Below, one piece after another: positions 1-9,386 of a stretch of 64,000 nucleotides of DNA. Position 1 is the stretch's first letter. Each line of letters starts with the position of its first letter. The position numbers were made by a program, and so were the translations under genes. Location of the stretch: NCBI GenBank assembly GCA_016790165.1, contig JAEUPL010000037.1, forward strand, positions 46,865 through 110,864, read 5' to 3'. The stretch is from Burkholderiales bacterium. Lineage in GTDB: Bacteria > Pseudomonadota > Gammaproteobacteria > Burkholderiales > Casimicrobiaceae. The notes beneath the pieces were generated by a model, which saw only the letters and a program-made list of their open reading frames with translations, made no database searches and was not told the origin of the DNA.

Positions 1-3000
1 CCGTAATCTTCGCGACGACCGTCTGCCCGTTCCACCCAGTTCTTCGCGGCCGCACCGGGTTCGCCCCCCGCCATGCCATGCGGCCGGTTGATGCGGTTGT
101 TACCGAGGATAGCCGCGGTCATTGGCTGCAGGAAACGAACGCGGCGATCCGCACCGTCGCCGCCGTGATGCGCTCCGCCGCCGCCGGTGCCCTGGTTGAT
201 CGTGTGCGAATCAACGCGCACCGGGTAGCGGAATTCGAGCACCTCGGGATCGGTCAGCCGGGAGTTGGTCATATGGCACTGAACCACGCTGGTGCCATCG
301 AACGTCGGCCCAGCGCCCGAGCCTCCGGAAATCGTCTCGTAGTACTGGTACTGATCGTTGCCGAAGGTGAAATTGGTCATGGTGCCGTACGCCCCCGCCA
401 GCACTCCGAGTGCGCCGTAGAGGCAATTGGTGGCAGCCTGCGACACCTCGACATTGCCAGCCACCACCGCAGCTGGGTAGGCCGGCGACAACATGCTGCC
501 ATCAGGGATGCGGATTTCGATCGGTTTCAGGCAACCCGCGTTCATCGGGATCTCATCGTCGACGAGCGTACGGAACACGTACAGCACCACCGCGCGGCTC
601 ACGCTGCGAGGTGCATTGAAATTGCTGGGCCGCTGTGCCGATGTACCGGTAAAGTCGACCACGGCCGAACGGCTGACCCGGTCGATCGACACCTTGACGT
701 GGATGTGACTGCCATCGTCGAGATCAACGCCGAATTCGCCGTCAGTCAGTTTGTGGATGACGCGGCGCACGCTCTCCTCGGCGTTGTCCTGCACGTGCTT
801 CATGTAGGCGACGACGACCTCGCGCCCAAAGTGCTCAACCATCCTGGCGAGCTCGGTAGCGCCCTTGTTGCAGCTCGCTACCTGCGCCCGCAGGTCAGCA
901 ATGTTCTGCGTGACATTGCGCACCGGATGGGCATCACGGGTCAGGATTTCCACCAACTCGTCCTCAAGGAACACGCCCCCGCGCACCAGTTGCACGTTGT
1001 CGAGCAGCACGCCCTCCTCGCTGATGTGCTTCGAGAATGGCGGCATTGAGCCGGGCGTGATGCCACCAATATCGGCGTGGTGGCCCCGCGCGGCCGTATA
1101 GAACAGCGGCGTCGTCTCTCCTTTCAGGAAGACCGGCGTTACCACCGTGACGTCCGGAATATGGGTGCCGCCCGCGTAGGGCGCGTTGAGCACGAACGCA
1201 TCGCCCGGCTTCATCTGCCCGGCGCGCTTTTCGAGGATCACACGCACGCTTTCGCCCATTGAGCCCAGGTGCACCGGCATATGCGGCGCGTTGGCAACGA
1301 GATTGCCTTCGGGATCAAAAATGGCACAAGAAAAATCAAGGCGCTCTTTGATGTTCACGGAATAGCTCGTGTTCGCGAGCGTCACGCCCATCTGCTCGGC
1401 GATCGCCATGAACAGGTTGTTGAACACTTCCAGCAGCACCGGGTCCGCGGTGGTGCCAATGGCGTGGGCACGCTGCTTGGCCTGAGTGCGCTCCAGCACC
1501 AGATGATTGAGCGGCGTTACCACCGCGCGCCACTCCGGCTCCACTACGGTGGTGGCGATGGGCTCCCTGATGATCGCCGGGCCGGCGATCATGTCGCCCG
1601 GGCGCAAGTCTTCGCGGTAGTAAACGCCAGTCTCGCGGTCGGCGTCTTCCATGTACGCGCGCACTGTGGCGTGCGCCTGTAAGCCATCGTTGCGCACGGC
1701 GAGCTGCGGCACCGATTCGCTGGCCGACTGCGTCTGTCCAATCGCTTCGGCAGAGATCGACTCAATCACGAGCGCGCGCCCCGGCATCAGGAAGCCGTAG
1801 CGCTGTCGATAGGTGGTCTCGAACGATGCGACGAGAACCGTCTGGCGCGTGTTTGCCGTCACGGGCAGCTCGATGGTGGTGTCGGTACCGTCGTACTTCA
1901 GCGCGACCGAATTGACCACACGCACTTGCGCCGACAACAGGCCCTGCGCCTCGACGTCGCCGCGTGCCTCGCTGCCGAGCGTCGTGAATTCGGCGCGAAG
2001 GTCCGCAAGCAGTTCGTCAGTCAGGGGCTTCTCGACAGCGGCCTGCCGCAGCGTGCGCACGTCAGCGAGCCCCATGCCATAGGCGGAGAGCACACCGGCG
2101 AATGGATGGATGTACACACGCTGCATGCCCAGTGCATCGGCGACGAGGCAAGCGTGCTGGCCCCCAGCGCCGCCGAAGCAGGTCAAGGTGTACTCAGTGA
2201 CGTCATAACCCCGCTGAACGCTAATGTGCTTGATCGCGTTGGCCATGTTTTCAACCGCGATGCGCAGAAAGCCTGCGGCAATTTGTTCGGGAGTCTTCTT
2301 CTGCCCAGTCGCGCGTTCCACCGCCAAGGACAAAGCTTCGAACTTGTTGATGACCGCACAAACGTCCAGTGGCTGATCGCCGTTTGGCCCGAATACCGCA
2401 GGAAACAATTCGGGGCGAAGTTTGCCAACCATGACATTGCAATCTGTCACCGTCAATGGGCCACTGCGGCGGTATGCCGCAGGGCCTGGATTGGCGCCCG
2501 CGCTCTCCGGTCCGACGCGGAATTTGCTGCCGTCAAACGTGCAGATTGAGCCACCACCCGCCGCAACCGTGTGAATCTGCATGATGGGAGCTCGCAGGCG
2601 AACACCGGCGACCTCGGTCTCGAACGCACGCTCGTACTCGCCCGCGAAGTGCGTCACGTCGGTCGAGGTGCCACCCATATCAAAGCCGATCATCTTGTCG
2701 AAGCCGGCGAGCTGGGTCACCGCCGCCGCGCCGACGATGCCGCCAGCCGGGCCGGAGAGGATTGCATCCTTGCCCTGAAACTTGTGCGCGTCGGTCAGAC
2801 CACCGGAGCTTTGCATGAACTGCAGGCCAACATTGCCCAGCGCCGATTGCACCTGCTCAACGTAGCGCCGCAAAATGGGCGAGAGGTAGGCGTCGACCAC
2901 CGTGGTGTCACCGCGCGACACGAACTTCATGAGCGGTGAAACCTCATGCGACACACTGATCTGGGTAAAGCCGATCTGTTGCGCAATCGCTTTCAGTGCA

Positions 3001-3524
3001 TTCTCGTGCTCGGCGTACCGATAACCATGCATCAGGCAGATCGCTACGGCGCGGAAGCCCTTGTCAAACGCGGCTTGAAGATCGGCGCGTGCGGCCGTTT
3101 CATTCAACGGTGTTACCAAGTCGCCATGCGCACCCATCCGTTCGTCGACTTCAACCACCCCTTCATAAAGCAGCTCGGGCAGTTCTATCTTGCGGACAAA
3201 CAGCTTCGGCCGTGCCTGATAGGCTATGCGCAACTGATCGCGGAACCCGCGGGTCACGACAAGCAGCGTGCGCTCGCCCTTCCGCTCGAGCAACGCGTTG
3301 GTCGCCACCGTAGTGCCCATCTTTACCGCCCCAATTCGCTCGGACGGAGTCGGCGCGCCGGCCGGCACATCAAGCAGATCACGAATGCCCTGCACCGCCG
3401 CGTCACGGTAGCGTTCTGGATTTTCGGAAAGCAGCTTGTGGGTACGTAGCGTGCCATCGGGTTCGCACGCCACGATGTCAGTGAACGTGCCGCCGCGATC
3501 AATCCAGAATTGCCATTGCTTCAT
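1..3524 (-). CDS. oplAH: 5-oxoprolinase (ATP-hydrolysing) / HyuA-HyuB fusion, 3' end outside window
   Basis: The frame opens at ATG 3524 and stays open to the window edge, giving about 1174 residues; the last C-terminal residues are missing. Residues ~5-190 form the Hydant_A_N domain with the nucleotide-binding motif DRGGTFTD, followed by a hydantoinase A domain with [11 protein letters not shown] near residue 290. From ~690 on the protein matches hydantoinase B (NPDAH-less N-acylase half, with GGTHIPDV and RGHHADIGG). HyuA-HyuB fusions of ~1200 residues are 5-oxoprolinases, which convert 5-oxo-L-proline to glutamate with ATP; N-methylhydantoinase-type substrates cannot be excluded. It lies 12 bp after dctM and is probably the last gene of the dctPQM operon. 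An SD-like GAAGAG precedes the ATG. Confidence 0.88.
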   Translation of the reverse strand, partial: MKQWQFWIDRGGTFTDIVACEPDGTLRTHKLLSENPERYRDAAVQGIRDLLDVPAGAPTPSERIGAVKMGTTVATNALLERKGERTLLVVTRGFRDQLRIAYQARPKLFVRKIELPELLYEGVVEVDERMGAHGDLVTPLNETAARADLQAAFDKGFRAVAICLMHGYRYAEHENALKAIAQQIGFTQISVSHEVSPLMKFVSRGDTTVVDAYLSPILRRYVEQVQSALGNVGLQFMQSSGGLTDAHKFQGKDAILSGPAGGIVGAAAVTQLAGFDKMIGFDMGGTSTDVTHFAGEYERAFETEVAGVRLRAPIMQIHTVAAGGGSICTFDGSKFRVGPESAGANPGPAAYRRSGPLTVTDCNVMVGKLRPELFPAVFGPNGDQPLDVCAVINKFEALSLAVERATGQKKTPEQIAAGFLRIAVENMANAIKHISVQRGYDVTEYTLTCFGGAGGQHACLVADALGMQRVYIHPFAGVLSAYGMGLADVRTLRQAAVEKPLTDELLADLRAEFTTLGSEARGDVEAQGLLSAQVRVVNSVALKYDGTDTTIELPVTANTRQTVLVASFETTYRQRYGFLMPGRALVIESISAEAIGQTQSASESVPQLAVRNDGLQAHATVRAYMEDADRETGVYYREDLRPGDMIAGPAIIREPIATTVVEPEWRAVVTPLNHLVLERTQAKQRAHAIGTTADPVLLEVFNNLFMAIAEQMGVTLANTSYSVNIKERLDFSCAIFDPEGNLVANAPHMPVHLGSMGESVRVILEKRAGQMKPGDAFVLNAPYAGGTHIPDVTVVTPVFLKGETTPLFYTAARGHHADIGGITPGSMPPFSKHISEEGVLLDNVQLVRGGVFLEDELVEILTRDAHPVRNVTQNIADLRAQVASCNKGATELARMVEHFGREVVVAYMKHVQDNAEESVRRVIHKLTDGEFGVDLDDGSHIHVKVSIDRVSRSAVVDFTGTSAQRPSNFNAPRSVSRAVVLYVFRTLVDDEIPMNAGCLKPIEIRIPDGSMLSPAYPAAVVAGNVEVSQAATNCLYGALGVLAGAYGTMTNFTFGNDQYQYYETISGGSGAGPTFDGTSVVQCHMTNSRLTDPEVLEFRYPVRVDSHTINQGTGGGGAHHGGDGADRRVRFLQPMTAAILGNNRINRPHGMAGGEPGAAAKNWVERADGRREDY

Positions 3525-3536
3525 GTCTCTTCGGGC

Positions 3537-4835
3537 CTAGAGTTTCATGTTCGCCGGAAGCCATGTCACAAGACCGGGAACAAAATAGATCAGCAGCACG
3601 GCAGCGCACATGAGAAAGAACATGGGTAGCGACACACGCGCGATGTACGTCAACTCGCGTTTCGTCATGCCCTGCAGTACAAACAGGTTGAAGCCCACTG
3701 GCGGCGTGATCTGCGCCATTTCGACGACCAGCGTAATGAAGATGCCAAACCAAATGAGGTCGAGACCCGCACCTGTGATCGTTGGAAGGATGACCCCCAT
3801 CGTCAGCACCACCATCGAAATGCCATCGAGAAAGCAGCCAAGAATGATGTAGAAAACGGCGAGGGCGATAACCAGCGTGAACTGCGACAGGCCAAGACCC
3901 TGAATGAATTCCGCCAGATGACGTGGCAGCCCCAGATAGCCCATCGCCAGCGTGAGAAAGGCTGCTCCGGTCAGGATCATTGCAATCATGCAATAGAGCC
4001 GGGTAGCACCCAGCAAACTCTCCTTGAAGGTCTGCCAGGAGAGCGCGCCTTGCGCTGCCGACAGCACCAGGGAGCCGATGACGCCGACGGCAGCAGCTTC
4101 CGTCGCGGTTGCGATGCCAGCGTAGATTGAACCAAGCACGGCCAGGATCAGCAGCACCACGGGAATCAGATGCCGCGATTCGCGCAACTTCTCGATGAAC
4201 GTATAGCGGGTTGTTGCCGCCGGAATCTTGCCAGGGTTCAGCAAGGCCCAAACGGCGATGTAGCCCGAGAACAGCATGGCCAGCACGATGCCCGGAACCA
4301 CGCCGGCAATGAACAGTTTGGAAATTGACACATCCGCCGCTACCCCATAGACGATCATGATGATTGAAGGCGGGATGAGCAAGCCCAGCGTGCCGGAGCC
4401 CGACAAGGTGCCGATCACCATGTCGTCGGGATAGCCGCGCGCCTTCAGTTCCGGTAGCGTCATCTTGCCAATAGTGGCGCAGGTGGCGGCAGAAGAGCCC
4501 GACACGGCGGCAAAGATGGCACAGCCGATCACGTTGGTATGCAACAAACGGCCTGGGAGGCGTTCCACCCAGGGCGCGAGCCCTTTGAACATATCCTGCG
4601 ACAGACGGGTGCGAAACAGAATCTCGCCCATCCAGACAAACAGCGGGAGAGCCGTAAGCGTCCAGCTCGACGAGGCGCCCCAGATCGTAACGGCCATCGC
4701 GTCACCAGCAGGACGCGATGAGAACAACTCCATGGCGACCCACGCCACGCCGGCCAGCGTCAGACCAATCCAGACACCACCGGCAAGCAGCGCAAAGAGC
4801 ACCGCAATGAGCAGCGCGGTAATCAGCAAGTCCAT
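3537..4835 (-). CDS. dctM: TRAP transporter large permease, DctM family
   Basis: A 432-residue, very hydrophobic protein with about 12 or more predicted membrane helices, the usual length for the DctM/SiaM large subunit that carries out Na+-coupled solute uptake. The start MDLLITALLIAVLF at 4835 is preferred over an upstream in-frame codon because it begins directly with the first helix and has GAAGGG upstream. Family-typical stretches such as SGSSAATCATIGK and LIPPSIIMIVYG are visible. It starts 16 bp after the stop of the small permease and is followed at 12 bp by 5-oxoprolinase, which suggests that the carried substrate is 5-oxoproline or a related cyclic amide (inference). Confidence 0.93.
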   Translation of the reverse strand: MDLLITALLIAVLFALLAGGVWIGLTLAGVAWVAMELFSSRPAGDAMAVTIWGASSSWTLTALPLFVWMGEILFRTRLSQDMFKGLAPWVERLPGRLLHTNVIGCAIFAAVSGSSAATCATIGKMTLPELKARGYPDDMVIGTLSGSGTLGLLIPPSIIMIVYGVAADVSISKLFIAGVVPGIVLAMLFSGYIAVWALLNPGKIPAATTRYTFIEKLRESRHLIPVVLLILAVLGSIYAGIATATEAAAVGVIGSLVLSAAQGALSWQTFKESLLGATRLYCMIAMILTGAAFLTLAMGYLGLPRHLAEFIQGLGLSQFTLVIALAVFYIILGCFLDGISMVVLTMGVILPTITGAGLDLIWFGIFITLVVEMAQITPPVGFNLFVLQGMTKRELTYIARVSLPMFFLMCAAVLLIYFVPGLVTWLPANMKL

Positions 4836-4851
4836 ATCAGACCCTTCAGCG

Positions 4852-5361
4852 CTATTCGTTATGCAAGGATTCGTCGCTGGTAGTAACCACTCGTCGGCCT
4901 TGCCACTCAAGGATCAGCTCATCCAGGAATGCAATGGCCAGAATGACTGTTCCCAGCGCCATGGCAATCTGCGGAATCCACAAAGGCGTGGCGTCATTCC
5001 CAGTGGATATGTCGTTGAACTGCAGCGACTGCCAGCATAACTTGACGCTGAACATGGCGAGCAGCAGGGCCAGCAGCAATGCTGCGGCCAGCGCCAGCAA
5101 CTCCAACCGATGTTTCGCTTTGGGGGATAGCGCCTGCAGCAGCAACGTCACGCGAATATGTTCGCCGCGCTTGAGGGTGTGGGCGAGCGCCAGGAAGCCA
5201 GCGCCAGCCATCATGTAGCCCGCGTACGCATCCGTCCCGCGCACATGAAATCCGAACTGCCGGCCCAGGATGGACAGCAGCACCATGATCAGAAGCCCGA
5301 TCATCAGCAGCGCCGCGAGCCAGGCGGCAGTCATGTACACACGATCCAGTACAGAGCGCAT
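4852..5361 (-). CDS. dctQ: TRAP transporter small permease, DctQ family
   Basis: A 169-residue protein with four predicted membrane helices, the normal form of the DctQ subunit that pairs with DctM. The motif RGTDAYAGYMMAG and the region around LKRGEHIRVTLLL are typical of the family. The start MRSVLDRVY at 5361 is chosen because GGGGAAG lies just upstream and the extra upstream residues of the open frame are polar and unlike the family. It is separated from dctP by an intrinsic terminator (5410-5432), so it probably receives only read-through transcription. Confidence 0.9.
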   Translation of the reverse strand: MRSVLDRVYMTAAWLAALLMIGLLIMVLLSILGRQFGFHVRGTDAYAGYMMAGAGFLALAHTLKRGEHIRVTLLLQALSPKAKHRLELLALAAALLLALLLAMFSVKLCWQSLQFNDISTGNDATPLWIPQIAMALGTVILAIAFLDELILEWQGRRVVTTSDESLHNE

Positions 5362-5409
5362 TCGAACTTCCCCGGAGTCTGCTCTTGTTGAGCGTCTATT
5401 GCGCACAAA

Positions 5410-5432
5410 AAAGGCAGGTCATCCCTGCCTTT
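5410..5432 (-). terminator. Intrinsic terminator between dctP and dctQ
   Basis: Read on the minus strand this is a 9-bp perfect stem (AAAGGCAGG pairing with CCTGCCTTT) with a 5-nt loop, the descending arm running into a T tract. It sits inside the transcription unit, 12 bp after the dctP stop. Internal attenuation after the binding-protein gene is a common way to make the periplasmic component more abundant than the permease; that role is inferred here. Confidence 0.85.
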
Positions 5433-5443
5433 CTGCGTTCAAC

Positions 5444-6421
5444 CTACTTGCGGAAGGCGTCGACCAGCGCCTGTCCCTCGGCACCAGCGTTTTTCAGCCA
5501 CTCGGTCAGCAGGATTTCGCCCACCTTCTTCATGTCCGCCTTGAGCTGCGGCGAGGGTTGATGCACCACCAGGCCACCTTTCTTAAGTTGCTCCAGCGAT
5601 TCGGTGTTGGTCTTTTTCGACATCTCCCAGCCCCGCGCTTCGGCGTCGCGTCCAGCCTTCAGCACGGCGTCCTGCGTCGCCTTGTCGAGCGCATCAAAGG
5701 CCTTCTTGTTGATCAGTACCCCGTTCTTCGGCAGCCAGGCCTGAGTGTCGTACCAGTTCTTGATGTGTTCATAGGTCTTGCTGTCTACGCCAGTCGAGCC
5801 GGAGCTCATGTAACTGTCCACCACCCCCGTCGCCAACGCTTGCGAAAGCTCTGCGGCCTGCACCGTCACGGGTTGTGCGCCGACTAGTTCTGCGATGCGG
5901 GCAGTTGCCGGACTGTACGCGCGCCACTTGCTACCCTTCAGATCGGCAGCGCTCGCCAGTGGTTTCTTCGAGTAGATGCCTTGCGGTGGCCATGGAACGG
6001 AATAAAGCAGCATCATGCCCTGCTCGCCCAGCTTCTTGTCCATGATCGGCTTCTGGGCGCCGTAGAGTTTCATTGAACTGTCATAGCTATCAGCAAGAAA
6101 GGGAACACCGTCGGCACCGAAGATCTGCCACTCGTTCTGAAAATTGACGAGCAGAATTTCGCCCATCTGCGCACCGCCTGTCTGCACGGCGCGCTTAATC
6201 TCCGGTGCCTTGAACAACGACGCATTGGAGTGCACGGTAATCTTCAGCTTGCCGCCTGTGGCTTTCTCCACATCGCCCGCGAATTGCGTCAGATTCTGGG
6301 TGTGAAAGTTCGCTGGCGGGTAGGCTGAAGCCAGATCCCACTTGGTCTGGGCAAGCGCGGAAGTTGAGACTACCGCGCCTGTCAGCAGCGCGGACGCAAG
6401 GAGGCTTTTGTAGAGTTTCAT
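5444..6421 (-). CDS. dctP: TRAP transporter substrate-binding protein, DctP family
   Basis: A 325-residue periplasmic binding protein. The N-terminus has a clear signal peptide (MKLYKSLLASALLTG...STSALAQ) with probable cleavage after ALA. The body carries DctP-family features such as FQNEWQIFGADGVPFL and YEHIKNWYDTQAWLP. Start ATG 6421 is fixed by the signal peptide and by GGAGAA upstream; the open frame extends further but with unrelated sequence. It is the first gene of a dctP-dctQ-dctM-oplAH unit, and its promoter region contains a 20-bp palindrome (6560-6579). The substrate is unknown; the neighbouring 5-oxoprolinase and racemase-like genes suggest 5-oxoproline, hydantoins or related compounds. 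Confidence 0.92.
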   Translation of the reverse strand: MKLYKSLLASALLTGAVVSTSALAQTKWDLASAYPPANFHTQNLTQFAGDVEKATGGKLKITVHSNASLFKAPEIKRAVQTGGAQMGEILLVNFQNEWQIFGADGVPFLADSYDSSMKLYGAQKPIMDKKLGEQGMMLLYSVPWPPQGIYSKKPLASAADLKGSKWRAYSPATARIAELVGAQPVTVQAAELSQALATGVVDSYMSSGSTGVDSKTYEHIKNWYDTQAWLPKNGVLINKKAFDALDKATQDAVLKAGRDAEARGWEMSKKTNTESLEQLKKGGLVVHQPSPQLKADMKKVGEILLTEWLKNAGAEGQALVDAFRK

Positions 6422-6542
6422 CGCTCGTTCTCCGGTAGGGTTAGTGTGACGGCACCGGTGATCGGTACCGAGTTGGGACGAAGAATTCTGACTGATGGTC
6501 AGCCGCGGCACTTTTCTACAGATCGTTTGCCGATGCCGACGT

Positions 6543-6571
6543 AATATTTCATTTCGTCAACAATTTGTCAA
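6543..6571 (-). promoter_or_regulatory. Sigma-70-like promoter of the dctP operon
   Basis: On the minus strand a consensus -35 box TTGACA (6571-6566) is followed after exactly 17 bp by AATATT (6548-6543), a moderate -10. It directs transcription towards dctP, whose start is about 120 bp further on. The -35 box overlaps the palindrome at 6560-6579, the arrangement expected for a repressed promoter. Confidence 0.55.
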
Positions 6572-6579
6572 CAAATTGT
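6560..6579. promoter_or_regulatory. Candidate operator palindrome for the MarR-type regulator
   Basis: A perfect inverted repeat, ACAATTTGT-ca-ACAAATTGT, lies two bases downstream of the MarR-type gene's stop codon and over the -35 box of the dctP promoter. MarR-family dimers typically bind 16-20 bp AT-rich palindromes of this kind. Assignment to the adjacent regulator is inference from position. Confidence 0.6.
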
Positions 6580-6581
6580 CG

Positions 6582-7157
6582 TTATAGCGATGCCGCAGCA
6601 CGCGACGCCTGATCGTACAACCCCGATAACGCCCGCAGGATTGACGCGGTATCCGATAGCGACGCCCCGCTCACGCGCTCGCGCTCGACACCGTCGGTCA
6701 AACATTGCTCACGTACGCTGCGGTAGCGCTCGCACAGGGCTACGCCCTCGGTGGTGGCCTCATACACCGCTTCCTTGCCAATGCGGCTGCTGGTCACCCA
6801 CCCCAATGACACCAGTTTTTTTAACGCATAGTTGACGATATGGGTGTCCTCAACATTGAGGACGAAGCAGATGTCGGCGAGTTTTTTCGGTCTTGCTCGG
6901 TGCACGATATGGTGAATGACCAAGACCTCCATTGGCGTCATGCCCTTGGCACCAGCGGCGGCCATGCAGCGCACGATCCAGCGATTGAAGGCGTGTTCGG
7001 CGATGATGAGGCCAAATTCAAACTCTGACAGTTCAGGCTGCGCCCCGCGCGCCAGATGCGCGCTTGACACGATACCTCCGGCAGCAACGGGTGCCCCAAC
7101 TGTGGTTGCAGCGGCAGGGCGGGCGGGCTTCTGGCGTAAACGCGAGGTTTGTGGCAT
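6582..7157 (-). CDS. MarR-type winged-helix transcriptional regulator
   Basis: A 191-residue protein with a disordered, Ala/Pro-rich N-terminal ~50 residues, then a winged-helix DNA-binding domain (GMTPMEVLVIHHIVHRARPK ... LADICFVLNVEDTHIVNYAL ... LGWVTSSRIGKEAVYEAT) of MarR type. The start MPQTSRLRQ at 7157 is preferred; an upstream in-frame start at 7226 would overlap the divergent racemase promoter. It sits between the divergent racemase-like gene and the dctP operon, so it is the natural candidate regulator of both. The effector is unknown. Confidence 0.85.
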   Translation of the reverse strand: MPQTSRLRQKPARPAAATTVGAPVAAGGIVSSAHLARGAQPELSEFEFGLIIAEHAFNRWIVRCMAAAGAKGMTPMEVLVIHHIVHRARPKKLADICFVLNVEDTHIVNYALKKLVSLGWVTSSRIGKEAVYEATTEGVALCERYRSVREQCLTDGVERERVSGASLSDTASILRALSGLYDQASRAAASL

Positions 7158-7169
7158 GTCTGGACATTC

Positions 7170-7197
7170 TTGAATTGGCGCAACGTTGCCATAATCT
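7170..7197 (+). promoter_or_regulatory. Probable promoter of the racemase-xerD unit
   Basis: TTGAAT (7170-7175) and TAATCT (7192-7197) are spaced by 16 bp in the divergent intergenic region. A 10-bp palindrome, GCAACGTTGC (7180-7189), lies between the two boxes and could be a regulator half-site. Weak boxes, so moderate confidence only. Confidence 0.4.
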
Positions 7198-7257
7198 ACC
7201 GCAATGCCAAGTACAACACGCCCCATGCCTCGGGCATCGTCCAGTTCTCCATGTCAG

Positions 7258-7932
7258 ATGGACAGGCCGCTCGGAATCTTGATGCTGGACACTCAGTTCG
7301 CGCGGCCGCTCGGCGATGGGGGCAATCCTGCGTCATGGCCGTGCCCGGTGAGAATTGCCCGAGTGCCTGGTGCCCTCGCCCAGCCGGTGGTGTCGGGCAC
7401 GTACCGCTCAGTCGAAGCCTTTATCCTGGCGGCACAGTCGCTGGTTGACGAGGGTGTCTGCGCGGTTACCACCACCTGTGGCTTCCTCGTGCGCTTCCAG
7501 GAGCAACTTGCCAAGGCACTGCCGGTGCCCGTCGAGACGTCGACGCTCATGCACTTTCAACAGCTGCAGGCCAGGCAACCAGCCGGTGGCCGCGTCGCCA
7601 TCCTGACCGTGGATGCCGCTTCCATCGATGCCGACGTGCGCGCCGCCGCGAACATCCCGCCAACAGCCCCGATTTTTTCCTTGGCGCCCGATTCCCATTT
7701 CCGCCGTGCCATTCTCGACGAGGCGGTAGCGCTGGATGTCGCCGTGGCGCGCCGGGAGTGGGTTTTACTGACCCAGCAGGCAATGGCACAGTGCCCGGGC
7801 ATTGGCTATTGGCTGCTGGAGTGCGCTAACCTGCCACCCTACGGGAATGCAATTGCTGCTGCCACCGGTCGGCCGGTCTTCGACGTGCTGACTATGGGCG
7901 TTGCCCTTTGGCACCGAGCGAGCGGGCTTTGA
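7258..7932 (+). CDS. Aspartate/glutamate/hydantoin racemase-family protein
   Basis: A 224-residue protein of the Asp/Glu racemase superfamily, whose members use two cysteines to invert the alpha carbon. Both candidates are visible: Cys74 in TTTCGF and Cys189 in LLECANLPPYG. The N-terminal LGILMLDTQFARPLGDGGNP is typical of the family. Start ATG 7258 is chosen because it places this motif at the N-terminus; an in-frame ATG at 7204 would add 18 residues of unlikely composition, and neither has a strong SD. It is divergent from the MarR-type regulator and lies beside the 5-oxoprolinase/TRAP genes, so a role in racemising hydantoins or 5-oxoproline derivatives is plausible but unproven. Confidence 0.8.
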   Translation: MDRPLGILMLDTQFARPLGDGGNPASWPCPVRIARVPGALAQPVVSGTYRSVEAFILAAQSLVDEGVCAVTTTCGFLVRFQEQLAKALPVPVETSTLMHFQQLQARQPAGGRVAILTVDAASIDADVRAAANIPPTAPIFSLAPDSHFRRAILDEAVALDVAVARREWVLLTQQAMAQCPGIGYWLLECANLPPYGNAIAAATGRPVFDVLTMGVALWHRASGL

Positions 7933-8846
7933 GCGCACGGCACGCAGCGGCGGTCGAGCGAACTGATCTCGATGAATTTTGCGACCACCTGTGGTTGGCG
8001 GACGGGCTGGCCAATGCCACACTGGCGAGCTACCGTCAGGACATGGTTCGCTTCGCGGCGTGGTGCGAAGCGAACGCAACTGAGCCACTACGCGTCGGCC
8101 GCACCGACATCGAACGCTATCTCGCTGCGCAATTTGGCGAACGAGCCCGGGCGAGCTCGATCAACCGTCGACTGTCGACCCTGAAGCGATATTACCGCTG
8201 GCAATGCGAACGGGGCGCACTGGCGAACAACCCTTGCGATCTGGTGGACGCCCCGCGACGAGCTCACTACCTGCCCCGCACTCTGACCGAGGCTCAGGTA
8301 GAAGCGTTGCTCAACGCCCCCGACTCGGCGACCGCGCTGGGCGAACGCGACCGGGCGATGCTCGAAGTGCTCTACGCGACCGGCTTGCGGGTCAGCGAAT
8401 TGACTGGACTCAAACTCATCCAGCTCAATCTGGAGCAAGGCCTCGTCAAGGTCGTGGGCAAGGGCTCAAAAGAGCGCCTGGTGCCATTGGGCGAAATGGC
8501 AACCGCCGCGCTGCGAGACTACCTGCAAGGCACGCGCAGCCTGTGGCTGTCGCCACCGCGCCGCAGCGACTATGTATTCCTCACGGCACGCGGAGAACCC
8601 ATGACACGACAGGCATTCTGGTACGTCGTCAAGCGCCACGCAGGAGCCGCGGGTATTGCGGCCAGTGCCTTGTCGCCACACACGCTGCGGCACGCGTTTG
8701 CGACACACCTGCTGAACCACGGCGCGGATCTGCGTGTGGTGCAGATGCTGCTCGGCCACAGCGACATCACGACGACACAAATTTACACTCACGTTGCGCG
8801 CGAGCGTCTCAAGCACTTGCATGAGAAGCACCATCCTCGAGGGTAG
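7908..8846 (+). CDS. xerD: Site-specific tyrosine recombinase XerD
   Basis: A 312-residue tyrosine recombinase with the full catalytic set: Arg161 (YATGLRVSELTGL), Lys185 (GKGSKERLVP), His258 and Arg261 (SPHTLRHAFATH), His284 (LLGHSDI) and nucleophile Tyr293 (QIYTHV). The N-terminal SAM-like core-binding domain spans ~20-115. Length and sequence fit XerD, which with XerC resolves chromosome dimers at dif. The start is a TTG at 7908, overlapping the racemase gene by 25 bp, or a TTG at 7929 that would overlap its stop as TTGA; the sequence does not decide. Overlap implies translational coupling to the racemase gene. Confidence 0.92.
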   Translation: MAPSERALSARHAAAVERTDLDEFCDHLWLADGLANATLASYRQDMVRFAAWCEANATEPLRVGRTDIERYLAAQFGERARASSINRRLSTLKRYYRWQCERGALANNPCDLVDAPRRAHYLPRTLTEAQVEALLNAPDSATALGERDRAMLEVLYATGLRVSELTGLKLIQLNLEQGLVKVVGKGSKERLVPLGEMATAALRDYLQGTRSLWLSPPRRSDYVFLTARGEPMTRQAFWYVVKRHAGAAGIAASALSPHTLRHAFATHLLNHGADLRVVQMLLGHSDITTTQIYTHVARERLKHLHEKHHPRG

Positions 8847-8879
8847 TGGGTAGCGCTTTCTTCAACGGCAGGGTACAAC

Positions 8880-9365
8880 ATGGCGAAAGTCGACGACATT
8901 CCGACCACACAGGCCGTACGCGCTCTGCGCGCAGGCAACGTGGCATTTGTGCCGCACCTTTACGACTACGTCGAGCACGGCGGTACAGCACACTCGGCCC
9001 AGGTTTTGAACGTCGACGAGCACGCGGTGATCAAGACCATCGTATTGGAAGACGAACGCAAGCAGCCGCTGATCTGCCTGCAGCACGGCGATCAGGAGGT
9101 TTCAACCAAAAACCTCGCGCGTGCGATCGGTTGCAAGGCGATCGCACCGTGCGCGCCGGACACCGCGCACCGACACACAGGCTACCTCGTCGGTGGCACC
9201 TCACCCTTTGGCACCCGTAAAGTGTTGCCGGTCTACATGGAACGCAGCATCGCCAGTCTGTCCACAATCTACATTAACGGTGGCAAGCGGGGGTTTCTGG
9301 TCGCGATCGCGCCGGCCGAGCTGGTTCGCCTTCTGCACCCCGTGCTGGTCGACGCCGCTGCGTAG
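8880..9365 (+). CDS. ybaK: YbaK/EbsC-type Cys-tRNA(Pro) deacylase
   Basis: A 161-residue protein of the YbaK/EbsC editing family, which hydrolyses Cys mischarged onto tRNA(Pro) in trans. Family features seen are the catalytic-site lysine in EVSTKNLARAIG and the loop GGTSPFGTRKVLP. Length equals E. coli YbaK. It follows xerD after 33 bp on the same strand and probably shares its transcript. Confidence 0.9.
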   Translation: MAKVDDIPTTQAVRALRAGNVAFVPHLYDYVEHGGTAHSAQVLNVDEHAVIKTIVLEDERKQPLICLQHGDQEVSTKNLARAIGCKAIAPCAPDTAHRHTGYLVGGTSPFGTRKVLPVYMERSIASLSTIYINGGKRGFLVAIAPAELVRLLHPVLVDAAA

Positions 9366-9386
9366 TCGCGCGACCTTTAGTACATT

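Noticed and set aside
78-1049. 323-residue open frame on the plus strand
   Set aside because: Antisense to the hydantoinase B part of 5-oxoprolinase; composition typical of shadow frames in high-GC DNA.
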